A stretch of DNA of 64,000 nucleotides from Lingula anatina (Eukaryota; Brachiopoda; Lingulata; Lingulida; Lingulidae). The position numbers were made by a program, and so were the translations under genes. Location: NCBI RefSeq assembly GCF_001039355.2, contig NW_019775502.1:333895-397894 (forward strand), given 5' to 3'. The notes under the pieces were generated by a model. The model did no database searches. It saw only the letters and a list, made by a program, of their open reading frames with translations, and had not been told where the DNA came from. Numbering within the stretch: position 1 is the stretch's first letter; the number at the start of each line of letters is the position of its first letter. This document shows, piece after piece, positions 22,636 to 34,313 of this stretch.

Positions 22636-24227
22636 TAATTCAAGTTTCTTATTTTAAATTACTGTTATTATGATGATTGAGATGTTGATGGATACGAGTG
22701 AGTATCACTCTCGGAGGTAAAAAAAATAAAAATCTGGAATTTGACAGTTGGATTTTAGATTATAATATTCTCAGCAGTTCTAGAAAGGATATCTGGTTGA
22801 AGTAAGGGAAAAGTTGAAACCCTAAAGATTTTTTTGTGTAAAAGTCTAACTCACAATGTATGCCTTTAACGTGAAAAAGATTGGTTTTGAATTCCAGCCA
22901 AATAGATAATGAGCTGTGGATCAGCAGGCCAGGCTTTGGTGAACCTCTATTTATTTTCAAATTTTGTTCTCAGAATGAAGAACACCTCCTTCAACTTGAG
23001 GAGGGGATTCGTGCAGCTCAAGAGGCAGCTTTGGATGCCGTGGAAACGGATAGTATCATGACCAGGTCTTCTATGAATGATACCTCTATGATGGGTAGGT
23101 AAATTTCATGATTAACAGTTCTTTTAGGACTGATACTTATTTGAAGAATTAGTTTATTGAATTTTTTTCTAAGAAACACATAATTTGACATTATAGAACT
23201 TTGGTACTATATTTCAAAGGGCAAATCAAATAAGTCAAGAAATGTAGATTAATTTTTTGTTTCTAAGATTAAATTTGTTTTTGTTATGGCTTAGTATTGT
23301 GGACTTATTGGAGTACGTCTATCCGTTTCTTGTGTCTGCTATAGGTGCGGACAATGAAAGTATAGATAGTTACAGTGTGAGAGAGAATATTACCATAGTA
23401 GAAGACAGTCATATGCAGGCAGACGACAGCAAGTTTGAGATGATGGAAGAAGAAGAAGACCGCAAATTTGGAGATGAATCACAAATGGATACTCCTGATG
23501 GAAACAAGGTAATTTTTAAACCCAAAGTAAAAACTTTGTCATAAACTTTTTTTTAGATTATAAATGGCTATTGATAATTTATGATATTATGGTTACAGTC
23601 TGTAGGCCTTTTTTTCTTTTGCAGCAGAGTAGATAACAAATTTAATGAATGAGTATAGAAAGATTTATAGAACAGCAAGCCTATTTGTTTTGCTTTCTTA
23701 GTTCTTTTGTAAATGCAAAGTGTGTTGAATAAAGGTTTTGAATTTGAGAACACAGATTTTAAATGTGTAAGATTTTGATCTGGTAGTTGTTCAACGCAGT
23801 GGTTTTTGTCATGTCTTTCAGGCACATTTTCCAGTATTTCATTAGTTATCCTTTTATTTATTTTGTTTTTAGAATTTGAGATGACCAATCACCCGAGCCT
23901 GGTCGCTATGACAACAGCATGCAAGACTCGCAGTCAGCGTATGACAACGCAGACATGCCTCAGTACTACTTTGACAACCAATCAGGGCTCAATAGTCGAA
24001 TGGTCAATCAATGATGATGAAAATTTTGACCCCTCTGAGTTCTTTATCCAAAATGAGCCCGCTGAGGGAGGTGAAGGTCAAGAAGGTCAAGGTCAGGAGG
24101 GTCAAGGGGACAACCTCAATCAGGACCTGGAAGTCTCGGAGTCTGAGAGTGAGGGAGGAGAAGAAGGATCCAGGAATAACAATCCACAGCCTTTTGATTT
24201 TGATGAGTTTTTGAATGACTGAAAAAG

Positions 24228-24395
24228 TGATACAAATTGTAGAGTGATCTAAAGGAATTTTTTTCAAAGGTTACTAAAAAACAACATTTTAAATTGTAGA
24301 GTGATCTAAAGGGATATTTTTCAAAGTTTACTTAAAAACAAAATTTTTAATTGTAGAGTGATCTAAAGGGATATTTTTCAAAGGATACTTAAAAT
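24228..24395 (+). repeat. Three tandem copies in the TAF1-fragment 3' flank
   Basis: A unit of roughly 55-60 bases with the core ATTGTAGAGTGATCTAAAGG repeats three times just after the stop codon (near 24235, 24294 and 24350). AATAAA candidates follow at 24423-24428 and about 24554-24559, so this is probably 3' UTR. Confidence 0.8.
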
Positions 24396-24889
24396 GATTA
24401 TCATGCTGGAAAGAAATTCTGTAATAAATATAAGCATCATATCTTTAAAACTTTCTCATGTCAAATATTCAATCTGTAAACATATAACAAAAGGCTTTTT
24501 TTATCAATCATTGTTCAAGATATGTTAGCAGAAAAAAATGTAAACAATATTTGTAATAAAAGAGTACAAAGCAGTCTGAAACATTTTCTGTGCCTGTACA
24601 TAGTTTATTCTTTGACTGAAACAGAAAGTTGACTAAAAGAAAAATACTTTCAAAAAAATAATAATATAAAATAGGTATATTTATAACATCCTAATATTTG
24701 AAGCCCTTTAAATGTAGATGGAGACACTAGTTTAAATCTTAACAGTAAAAAACAGAAATGGAAAGTTCCAAAGCCATATAAAAGCCATAATTTTCTCAAC
24801 TGTTTTAATAGAGACAAAATTGCTAAAATTTCCAACAAAAAAATTCTCTCATTGCTATAAAAAAGTGTTACATGCCTTGAACAGACTGT

Positions 24890-24897
24890 CACTGAGT

Positions 24898-24933
<36 letters not shown>

Positions 24934-26280
24934 TATTTATTTCAAGTCTAAAATCCATAAAATGTTCAATAGAGTGTACAACATAAAATACAAAAAGTTT
25001 ATAGATAAAAATGGTTAAGATATATATTATATAATTAAGAGCTAAACTAAATTGTAATAAACAGTAATTAAAAGTAAAAAATCCAAGGTTTCTTTAAAAT
25101 TGTAAAATTTAAAATTCATGAATAAAATGTCTTAAAAATATGAGTTTTCAATTCCTTTTTAAAAGATTCTTGTGGTTCTATTTGTCTAATAAAAATTGGC
25201 AACTTATTCCACTCTACTGGTGCAGCTACACAAAATGATATGTCACCATATGATTTTAACCTTGGTTTTGGAACTTTCAGTAAAAGTTTGTCACCAGACC
25301 TCAGGGATCTTTGAGGGCTATAATGTTTGACTAGATCAGTTATATATGGTGGAGCTAGATTATAAAAAAGCAGCATGTGTAAAAACTAAAACCTTAAATA
25401 AAATTCTGGCCCTAACTGGTAACCAGTGCAGCTGCTTTAAAATTGGAGTGATATGGCAATCCCTAGGCTGTAGCATTAAAAGCCGTGCTGAGATATTCAG
25501 GATGCATTGTAATCTTTTGATCTTATCATCTGGACATCCATATAATACAGAATTGCAGAAGTCCAGCCTGGAAGTTACCAATGAGTGTATAACAGTAGCA
25601 GCAGATGATTGATTCAGATATTTCCTTATGGTGCCAATATTCCGAATGTTGAATAAACAAGACCTAGAGATGTTGGAGATCTGTTTGTCCATTGAAAGTG
25701 TAAAATCAAAGTATAATCCTAAATTTTTTACATGGGGGGAGGAAATTGCCATACTAGCTCCAATTTTAAGTTGCAAGTTGTGAGCAAGGCCCTTGTTGTG
25801 GGGTTGAGTAATGACTACAAATTCTGTTTTTCCATCATTTACCTTCAATTTGTTTGAAATGAGCCAACCTCTGAGATCTGATATGCAATCAACAATGGTA
25901 TTCACAGACAATGCTGGATCATGGATGTTACAAGATGTGTACAACTGGGTATCATCTGCATAAAAGTGGTAACCTATCTTATGATAACGCAGAATTGCTC
26001 CAAGAGGTTACGTGTAAACACAAAACTTTAGAGGGCCAAGAACGCTCCCCTGAGGAACACCAAATAAAAGCTGTGAGAGTTCAGAAAGCACGCCATTTAT
26101 ATTAACTTGATGCATTCTCCCAACAAGATAGGATTGTAAAAGATCTAAGGCCTTATCTCTAACTCCTACACCCTGCTCTAGAAATGTCAATAAAATATTA
26201 TGGTCTACTGTATCAAAGGCAGTAGACAAATCTAACAGTACCAATAACATAGCGGAATGTTTGTCAACGCCACTTAACAA
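24890..26280 (-). mobile_element. 5'-truncated LINE with RT domain (CR1/L2/Jockey-type), inactivated
   Basis: Reading leftwards from 26280: the RT motif LSTAFDTVDHNILL, then GVPQGSVLGPL, then the catalytic YADDTQLY near 25945-25965, then KLKVNDGKTEFV, and the typical C-terminal LKSYGDISFCVAAPVEWNKL. A TAA (26008-26010) replaces one codon just before the YADD motif, and a frameshift near 25375 separates RT from its C-terminal extension. The endonuclease half is absent. The 3' end runs into (TAA)n at about 24901-24933, as expected for this LINE group. It is a dead insertion downstream of the TAF1 fragment. Confidence 0.9.
25116..25376 (-). pseudogene. C-terminal extension of the LINE ORF2-like protein, frameshifted
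   Basis: 86 codons (YNLAPPYITDLVKHYSPQRS and further) matching the region that follows RT in CR1/L2-type LINEs. It is in a different frame from the RT part (25360-25944), so one frameshift lies near 25375. See the whole-element entry. Confidence 0.8.
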
Positions 26281-26349
26281 ATATAATTCTAATATCCCCT
26301 CTCAGTCAATATATTATTATCATAAACGTCTTTCTGCAAAAAACTCGGC

Positions 26350-26393
26350 AAAAAAAAAAAAAAAAAAAAAAAAACAAAAAAAAAAAAAAAAAC
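26350..26393. repeat. Poly-A tract
   Basis: Nearly pure A for about 43 bases with one C. It lies just outside the 5' end of the truncated LINE. It may be the tail of another retroposed sequence, but nothing recognisable adjoins it. Confidence 0.7.
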
Positions 26394-26582
26394 ATAATTG
26401 GTGTTGGTTAATACTTAATACAGGTATCACCTTACGGTTGCGCTGAAGTATTCTTATTATTGATTTCTCATATCCTTCACAGTGGCACGATATATCTTTT
26501 ATCCAGACATAACCTTTTCAATTGTTATTAAATTTTCCTTTCAACTCTAGCACACACACTACATAAAACTCTTTTAGCGTGA

Positions 26583-26587
<5 letters not shown>

Positions 26588-26649
<62 letters not shown>
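26588..26649. repeat. (AT)n microsatellite
   Basis: Uninterrupted alternating AT for about 62 bases between the LINE and the GPCR. The flanking region 26394-27627 is AT-rich with no coding or RNA feature that I can support. Confidence 0.95.
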
Positions 26650-26652
<3 letters not shown>

Positions 26653-27627
26653 GAACATAAAGACATAAACAAAAGAAATTATTAAGACCTGTAAATACGA
26701 TAATATACAGCGAAACTAATTTGAAACTAATTGCAATGAACATTTGAAATGCAATTACATCTAAATCTATGTGAGGCTTGTGAACAGTAATATTACTTCA
26801 CACCTGTCTTTTTTTCATGGAAATGAACATTTTTAAATTTGAGTTAATTACTGTAAATTCTATTTACAAATATTCACAGATAGCCAACAGAAAAAAGAAC
26901 TAATTACCATAGGTCTTAAAATGTTACAGTAGGTTAGATTAATCAGCAGGGTACAAATTATTGGAACAGCTAATCCTACAAAAATATAGAAAATGTCAAG
27001 TAAAATCACACCTAATTAAGCCATTATCCTCCCCTTATATTAATATCGTGATGAAAATGATTAAAAGTACAGATATAAAGTTGCGATCGTACTGAGATAC
27101 ATTGTACATTTAATAACGGATACAATATACATTTGTTAAGAGGTTAAACAGTGTAAGTAAGAGAGTTAAAGAGTGCATGTGTTGTTCAATAGTAAAAAAA
27201 GAATAAGGGAGAATGATTACATTTTAGTAATGACGTAATGATGGAAAGTTATGGAAAAATGGATAATCATAGACATTGTGTAATAGCTGAGGAATTATTA
27301 CATTACCAAATAAGGTAATGTAGGAGAAAGACTTTATGATACATCATGACATTGGAATGACGCTCTATAGGATAAAAAAGAATACATTGTAACTGGAAAA
27401 TAAGAATATACGAATAAATTTTTTAGGCTCCCAAAAAGATGTATGTTCTTCATTAATAGTACAGGCGAAATAGCGGTACTATATTAATACAATGTGAGAA
27501 GTAAGATACCTCACGCTTGGTCTTAATTTTCCGACACCTTCATAATTGGTCTACTTTTCTGCCATTTACGTAAGTTTCCCTTCAAAATAAAATTCATTTC
27601 CATTTTCTCAGATGTTGATGTCAAGTT

Positions 27628-27633
27628 TTTATT
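27628..27633 (-). promoter_or_regulatory. Poly(A) signal of the GPCR
   Basis: AATAAA on the minus strand 28 bases after the GPCR stop codon. The position suits a very short 3' UTR, though others may be used further on. Confidence 0.5.
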
Positions 27634-27660
27634 TAACAAAATTTTTATCCACAAACTATT

Positions 27661-29025
27661 TTAACCGAAGCGATCAAATCTTAATAATTTAAAGAAAGCC
27701 TCCCTGAAATTCCTATTCAGCATTCCGTAAATAAAGGGATTAATTACAGACCCGAGGCACATACATTCAATAGTAATGTTGAAAAGAATATTAAAGGTGT
27801 ATCTATTATTTCTGAAGTACCTCTCGCACAAAAATAGTATCATAGATGGAATGAAGAGTAACGTAAAACTGGCAAGGATGAGTGACGTCATCTTTGCTAC
27901 CTTCACTTCTACATTTTTCGCGGCTTTTCCAGGCTTGGCACGATGCTGATGGGCGGCGGGAGAAGAATTTTGACGATCTTCTCGTGGTCGAGGATTTTGT
28001 TTCAAAACGAAAACAGTAGTCGGAGCTGACCGTTTTCCCTTTCCTTTCCCCTTTGTTGGAGCATCTAACATTGCGGGGCTTTTTGGGTCAGCTCTGAATA
28101 AAGGCTCCACCCGTGTTATCGGCGAGGTTTTGTAAGAACACCCTGCAATATCAGTCATAAGAGGCACCGACGTTTTTGATGTTGAAGGCATCGAAAAGTC
28201 TGGGTGGTCCACTTCTCGTCCAAGCCCAATGGGATCATGCGACAAAACACTCTCATTGGTTTGATGGCAGTTTTCAGAGTTTGTGTAACTCGCGATCTTT
28301 CTTTTTTGCTGCTGAACATAGCGGAAAATGGCGATGTAGAACCCGAACGCTGCCAGAAGACATATCGGCTGGTGGGGAATAATGATGTAGCGCACGAAAT
28401 CCGCTTGAACTTTACTCGATCTGCATTCTACACCGGGAGACCAACTGTTCCAACCAAACAGCGGGGGGAGATTGATGAATACTATGTACAACCACGTGCA
28501 CCAAATAGTAATAATAAGTTTTTTGCTTGTCACCCATGTCGGGTATTGAACATGTCGACAAATCTTCATAAATCTTTCAAATGCTATTAGCACCTGATGC
28601 AAGAAAGAGACCTCCATCATAATGCTGAAGATGCATATTTTCATAAGGCATGTGTACTTGTCAAATGAAAGATGGCGCAGAGACGGGAGGCTTTCAATCA
28701 GATACGCCGTTAGTATGTTGTACGGTATGCAAATAGCGCCCGTGAGCAAATCTGCTACGGCGAGGCTCACGATTGCGAAGTTTGATCTATGGCGAAGTTC
28801 TTTGAATTTCACAAAAGCGACAATGAGGAAAACGTTCCCCAAGATTGCAAGGATAGCTAAAATTACCTCTACAGTAATGAAAGGGAGACAAGCAATTCCT
28901 TTACAAGACCGTGTCTCCGTAGAAGCCTGTTCCAAATCAAAATCCTCCGTGCTGTTGACCTCTGCCATAGTTTGATTCGACATCTTGCTCCCAATTATAT
29001 CTACTGTAAACACTCTCAGTGTCAC
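27661..29025 (-). CDS. Orphan class A (rhodopsin-family) GPCR, single exon
   Basis: 454 residues with seven membrane helices: about 48-72, 83-108, 125-150, 170-191, 211-236, then after a long third intracellular loop of about 145 residues, helices six and seven. Class A marks: Asn64 in helix 1 (LGN), Asp92 in LAVAD, Cys126 and Cys201 for the extracellular disulphide, ERF (150-152) in place of DRY, and NPFIYG in helix 7. The N-terminus carries sequons NQT and NST. The helix-2 and helix-7 style recalls amine/adenosine-type receptors, but no ligand-specific residues can be claimed. Loop 3 is basic (KGKGKGKR) and likely regulatory. ATG at 29025 is the first; an alternative lies 14 codons on. A poly(A) signal (AATAAA on this strand) is at 27628-27633. 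Confidence 0.85.
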   Translation of the reverse strand: MTLRVFTVDIIGSKMSNQTMAEVNSTEDFDLEQASTETRSCKGIACLPFITVEVILAILAILGNVFLIVAFVKFKELRHRSNFAIVSLAVADLLTGAICIPYNILTAYLIESLPSLRHLSFDKYTCLMKICIFSIMMEVSFLHQVLIAFERFMKICRHVQYPTWVTSKKLIITIWCTWLYIVFINLPPLFGWNSWSPGVECRSSKVQADFVRYIIIPHQPICLLAAFGFYIAIFRYVQQQKRKIASYTNSENCHQTNESVLSHDPIGLGREVDHPDFSMPSTSKTSVPLMTDIAGCSYKTSPITRVEPLFRADPKSPAMLDAPTKGKGKGKRSAPTTVFVLKQNPRPREDRQNSSPAAHQHRAKPGKAAKNVEVKVAKMTSLILASFTLLFIPSMILFLCERYFRNNRYTFNILFNITIECMCLGSVINPFIYGMLNRNFREAFFKLLRFDRFG

Positions 29026-30520
29026 TCGGCAACATAAACATATTCCCTGAAAAGCTTAGTTTTATATTCAGATCTCACCGAATCAGATATTTGTGTTCGT
29101 CAAGCAATTCCGTTGGTTGGCGCCCCTTAATTGGCAATGCTGTCGAGCCTGCTCAGTCTTAAAAATGCTAAGCTTGTTGTATCGCGAGTGTCCTCCTGTG
29201 TTTATAATAGCGAAATTGGATCGATGACAAGTGACTAAGAATTCACAAAAGCAACAATTACTGTAATAGCGCTTTTTTGATATGATACGTAATACATGTA
29301 GAAGAAAGATTATCTTCGAGGCCTATCAGGTTTCTTAATATCACGCAGTTCGCGACAAAGCAGTCCTCAGCGTTCTGTCGAAGTCGCAAAGCACGCAACA
29401 AACTTGGCCTCTGAAGATCTGCCTCAGTTGGCCACTTCAAGAAGAAAAAGGGTAATAAAGGGTTCTTGCCAATGCTATGTGATAAAAGAGGGACGACAAA
29501 AGTTTCTGTCCAGTAACTCTCATCAGTAATATTGACCCTTAGAATGACACCACTTCTGGACATTGGAGTAGCACTAATTCTACTGCATACGTTTTGACAG
29601 CTCCCAAATTGGTTTGTCAGGCAACCAAATTGAACTATTGAATTGCAGCAATTACTCGTTAAATTCATACAAAATAACTTAACCATTTTACCTGAATATC
29701 GTTTTGTAAGCAATTATAAAACTCTGATTCAATAGTCTCGACAAGTTGGATTGCTTCTAAGTAATATTTTGTGGATAACAAAATTATTTTTAATCTAAAG
29801 CACTTGATTAAGTTAAGCGTTTGGAAAGTGTAGGTAATTACCTTACGAAATAGCAAAGATAAATGACAACAGATAGCTCCACCACTGCGGAGAACATGCG
29901 TCAAGCGCTGGCCAAAGGATCGACATAGGTTTTATGTTTACAATTCTCGACACAAAGCAGAACAACATTTCTAAGACCAGGGAAGCCTTTAGTTTAGAGA
30001 ACACCCGAATTTGAATCCAAAATTATCTAATGCTCTCCCCACAACACTGATTTTCTGGCTTTTTGTGTATATTTACTGAAAGGGGGTGATAATGATATTC
30101 TTTTTTGTCGAAGTTGTACATTATTATTTTTATAATCAATGGTACATGTATATCTGAAAAAGAAATATGAAGCAAAAATTTATTCCTACTAGTGTTGTTT
30201 GACATGTCTCCCGAATAAAGTAATCGCAAAGAATCTACATTCGGAACCTCCACCTTTGCATTTTAAAAGTTGATAGTTTTATTTAGATTTTAACAACAAG
30301 AACACCCTAACGTTTTGAGGACAATTTTTCCATGCATTATGAAACCATAATATGACGGTTATTCAAAGCAATAATTAGGTGAAATGCGACGAAGAGTTCA
30401 GGGTCGTTCATGCCAAGACCGCAAAATGAATTTGGCTTTTGAATGCATCGATCCATTTTTCTGTCTAATATCCAAGTGATAGTACTTAATGCTTGTGATT
30501 TCATCTGTTTTCTACTTTTG
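29026..30520. other. Intergenic region upstream of the GPCR
   Basis: No supported gene. A 151-codon open frame on the minus strand (29258-29713) has mixed composition and no family signature; it may be an unrecognised exon but is not called. Nothing repetitive stands out. Confidence 0.4.
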
Positions 30521-31719
30521 ATATACACTGATGCTCATAAGTTAAGCAACAGCCACATTTTTTCAAAAGTTTCTTCTATCATGATCATTATTTAATTTGT
30601 TAGTGGAATTATGCATAATTCTTTCATATTTTATTAACAACCTATTCAAATTGAATATTTCTGTTAATGAAATACACCACGTAGCTGGGCATATGCAGGG
30701 CAATCCAAATTTGGGATACCATGCTGTTGCAGCGCGATTTGCACGGACCGTGCTTGATGGATGAGCGAATTGTCCTGCACCAAAATGATATTTCTTCCTG
30801 GATTTGCTTGAATGTGTGATTGCATGCGCCCCAATGGTATTTCGTCTCTGTATCGTTGACTAGTGTATCTCCCTTGCATGACGTACAGTGGCAATAGTTC
30901 ACCATATGAGAAAGCGCACCATACTATGACGGATACTCCGCCAACGCTTGGTTTGGACCTCTCCAGACTCCTAGCCGACCATCTGCATACATCAAAGTGA
31001 ATCTGCTCTCGTCAGTCCACAGGACCCTTCACCCAGTCCTGAGATTCCATCTTTCTCGGCATCTGGCTTCTGCCAAACTTATCTCCCTGTGTCTTTTGGT
31101 CGACGGTGGCTTTTAACGAGGTCTTTAAATAGAAGTTCAGCTTTTAAAAGATGCCTGTTGACTTTCTGCCTACTGACTCGAGCTCTTCCTAATCCAGGCC
31201 AGATGTTTCTCAGTTGTTTGGCCGACATGAACCGGTTCTGGTGGCGTAGTCGAACCAAACGTTTTCTAACTCTTGCGTCGGTTTATCTTGGTCTACCAGA
31301 AAGAGGCTTGTCCAATACATGACGAGTTTGGCGCCATTTTGCTACCAGCTTGGACACTTGACTTGGTGCCACTCTCTGTTCCCTTGCAATTTATCTCTCT
31401 GGCACCCCATCTGATTACCTCCTTGAGTCTTCTTTTAACCATTGGTTGGTACAATTTAACCAATTGTGCCCATGAAACTAGCCAAACTGAGAGCTCCGCA
31501 TGGCATGCCCAAACTGTGTTTTTCGCAAGTGGCACCCCTATTGCATATTCTACCCTGTACAACAGTAAAAATTTCTCAAATGTCACGGCCCACTTGTTCA
31601 AAGTAAGAACGAGAGACATGTCTAGCTACTGTACAAACTTTGCCTCAATAAAAAGCTTGGCTGCTGAAAAATTTGAGAAATTAGAAAGTGTTGCTTAACT
31701 TATGAGCATCAGTGTATAT
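30521..31719 (-). mobile_element. Tc1/mariner transposon with perfect 30-bp terminal repeats, inactive
   Basis: The first 30 bases (30521-30550, containing CACTGATGCTCATAAGTTAA) are exactly the reverse complement of 31690-31719. A TA dinucleotide borders CACTG at each end, the Tc1/mariner target duplication. On the minus strand, in several frames, remains of the transposase occur in order: helix-turn-helix (KLVAKWRQTRHVLDKPLSGR near 31300-31370), RLRHQNRFMSAKQLRNIWPG, WTDESRFTL-like residues near 31010, and VQDNSLIHQA to LDCPAY near 30700-30790, the DDE catalytic part. Stops and frameshifts separate them, so it is dead. The length of about 1.2 kb is about that of an intact element. Confidence 0.9.
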
Positions 31720-33224
31720 TTCTACGAGGTAAAACGTGTTGAGTCTTTTAGATGACTTAAAAGTGAATCTTTATTGGATTTTGTTTGTAACACTGTATAT
31801 AGATAAGTAGATGTTGAGATTTGGAACCTTTTATCTCACTTGCCAAGCAGGATAAGAAAATTGCCAAGCAGGATAAGAAAATGTTGATATTTATTAAATA
31901 AAAACAGTACTACATGTAAGTCTATTGAACACTGAATTCATGTTCAGTTACATTTAGTCTCTCTACGCCAGAAACTTTCTAAACATTAATTTAGCATGTA
32001 CATATACATGTATTTATTGTAATATTATGATAGGCGGTACAACTCAATCTGAGGCTATGGCAATTACTCGATCTTTTTCCATGGGGATATGTGAATTCTA
32101 CAGATACACTGTTCTGTAATTTTTCAGTCATATTTTTTTAATAATTAGAACATTCCTGTTGAGCGGTAGCAATAAAATTAAAAAGCGAGCAACTCTATAG
32201 TCCTATTCTAAAAGCACCACAAATGCAGAAATGTAGAGATATAATTTTTGGGGATTATAAAACTAGGTAGGCCTATGTGGAAGTTTGGCAGTCTTGCCTA
32301 GCAAAAAGATCTGGTAATCACTGTACTTGACGTCAGTCGCCTACTTGTACGTACATCTGTAGTTTGTCTTTGATTAATTTGGCTTCCTAGGAATCTAGTT
32401 AATCGGAGTGTTGACAATGTGGCTACGTCACTCTTACCTAAAAGCCTTTGGATACCCGTTGAAAAAGAACTAAGAAACAGTATTTAGATTATGGGCAAAG
32501 TAATGAAATTGTTTTCATTTGAACCCTTGCATGTATAGCATGACCGTGTTTTAAAGGTAAAGCAAACATATCCGCTTAAAAACGGCTGCTTAAGCTTCTC
32601 CTAATTTGATTGTTATTCAAGGGGTGCCAATCAGACAGGATTACTAGGAAACCTGCCAGTCAGATTAACATTTACACTTATCTTCTACCAGGGCGACAGA
32701 TTGATTATCCACAGATATTCACAGATATGTTTTTGTAAAGCGACACCTGTCTCTGTTAGCCAGAATCGTTTTTGAAATATTAAAATAAATTCAAACTTGG
32801 CCCACTCTACAGCATGGCAAGACAACCAGGGACTTTAAATCTCCGGCCTAGGACATTTATTTGCAGACAACGAGCGGTGGCCTTTTCGGCCTCGCCGTAC
32901 GGCGGAGAGAGACGGTAAAATTCAGCATGTTTTTGGAGGTGAAGGCTTCCTGCGCACCGTACACATCGATGGGCGGTTGTCACGGTCTCTGTGCACGACG
33001 GGGAGACTAGGCACCGTAACACCGTGCCCGGCTTCCACGGGGAAGATTTCCTGGTTAGAGTTGACGCTAATCGCCTGTCGCCACTTCCTCTGTCCAGTTT
33101 TATCTCGTCGTTTTTTTTAAAAACGACACTAGTAATTAGTTATTAGTTGACAGGTCCGTTTTTGAAAAACGAAACTGGAAACTAGACACTAACTTCAGCG
33201 TCCTAGGTTACATTGCAATCCATT
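31720..33224. other. Intergenic, no gene seen
   Basis: Contains a short direct duplication at 31840-31881 (TTGCCAAGCAGGATAAGAAAA twice) and a GC-richer block at about 32810-33060 with an unexplained 71-codon minus-strand frame. No coding, RNA or transposon signature is strong enough to call. Confidence 0.4.
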
Positions 33225-33605
33225 ACAGTGGCACCCAGTCAACTCAGTAAGTCGAGCTGAATAAATTCAGAGAAGGAAAAACACAAGCATATCATTACCC
33301 GAAAAAATATGAAAAGGACGGTTTTGGCGGTGATATTTCCTTTAATTTTGGATGAGTATATGATTGTTTTTTAACTGAATTCGAATCAATTTCAACTTTC
33401 ATTTGAGATTCTATATATTTTGAAAAGGTAGCGATTGGATGTTTAATAAGCATAAACGGGTTGTATGGGGTTAATCTATTTTTGGTAAAAAGGGGGTAGG
33501 CCTATAAAAAAGTCATAGCAAAACTGGAAAGATTAGAAAAAAAAAGCGGTTGCCTGGCCGACTTGCGATCCAGGGTCCTTTGTCTTGCATTCAGTTGACC
33601 CTACC
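33225..33605 (+). repeat. Duplicate of 18120-18970 lacking the inverted-repeat insertion
   Basis: Matches 18126-18260 and then, directly joined, 18740-18970 of the first locus, in the same orientation and with scattered substitutions. The inverted-repeat element with its assembly gap is missing here. It is either part of the fucosyltransferase duplication or a dispersed repeat family. Confidence 0.85.
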
Positions 33606-34310
33606 ACAGGGCCATCTTAAGTAGGGGACAACTGTCTTGTTCATTAACGTTCCTGTGACTGCCTTAAAATGTGCAAGTTAAAATATAAAGCGTCCAGATA
33701 AGTATGCCAACGAATGAGGTTGCTTTCTGTTAGCGCCTACTTATTCGTCTCAAGAGTCCTTGGTTCGAAACTGACCTGTCGCCATTTCTGTCTCAACGCT
33801 AATCTTTCTCCCCTAGCTAACCCACTAACACCCTACTCACACACTAATATTAGATAGAAATTAGGATACGTGTAGAATGCAACACACTTAGATTCAAATA
33901 GTTATAAAAACGTAGCTTCTTAGATAGACCTCCCAAACGTCGCGTCTCTAATTAAACAAAACATTCAAAAATTATTTTTTATCTTCATACCTTCAGAATT
34001 AATATCATTTATACGACAAAATGTTTTTATTTGCTAGCTACAGTAAATATTCAGATTTTTGTGCTTCAGAGTTTTTTACCGTTTAATACGTCTCTTTTAC
34101 CCAGTGCTTTATTAAACATCCTTTTTATTATGATTATCCTTTTCCCAAAGAATAACTTTTTCAAACAAAATGACAAGATTATAAAATACACCTTGTTACA
34201 CGCCAAATATACTAATTTTACTGCATGTGTTAGGAACATAACGAGTCTAATATATGCATGCATTGGAATGATGCTCTTTGGTAATCGGAATTAACTGGAA
34301 AGAAAGCATC
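33606..34310. other. Non-coding spacer
   Basis: No feature that I can support. An open frame at 34031-34294 is AT-rich and without signature. A tRNA B-box-like GGTTCGAAAC near 33763 has no convincing partner A-box. Confidence 0.4.
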
Positions 34311-34313
34311 AAA

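Larger units (their letters stand above)
19245..24222 (+). pseudogene. TAF1: TAF1 C-terminal fragment (zinc knuckle, tandem bromodomains, acidic tail), decayed
   Basis: Equivalent to the last third of TFIID subunit 1, whose bromodomains bind acetylated histone H4. Exons: 19245-19537 (zinc knuckle [18 protein letters not shown], a Gly-rich insert, then [10 protein letters not shown]), 19869-19979 ([11 protein letters not shown] to VHCDYLS), 20658-about 20690 (KPTKASHRRV, then broken), 21082-about 21171 and 21403-21470 (bromodomain 1 end), 21700-21822 ([17 protein letters not shown]), 22162-22407 (bromodomain 2), 22974-23094, 23345-23508 and about 23873-24222 (acidic tail, FDFDEFLND). Lesions: the middle of bromodomain 1 is missing, there is no canonical frame-keeping junction between 21171 and 21403, TAA interrupts bromodomain 2 at 22210-22212, and the last exon has an apparent frameshift near 24010. 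The N-terminal two thirds are absent; the 2 kb upstream to the fucosyltransferase holds none of it. Most likely a partial duplicate that has decayed; assembly error at the gap is the alternative. Confidence 0.75.

Noticed and set aside
29258-29713. 151-codon minus-strand open frame
   Set aside because: No recognisable domain, no splice context and ordinary composition; kept only as a possible unrecognised exon.
32810-33060. GC-richer block with a 71-codon frame and GCCGTACGGC
   Set aside because: Considered as an rRNA, snRNA or SINE head, but no motif of those families could be matched.
33740-33790. Possible tRNA or tRNA-derived SINE (GGTTCGAAAC)
   Set aside because: A B-box-like word only; no matching A-box at proper distance and no cloverleaf could be drawn.
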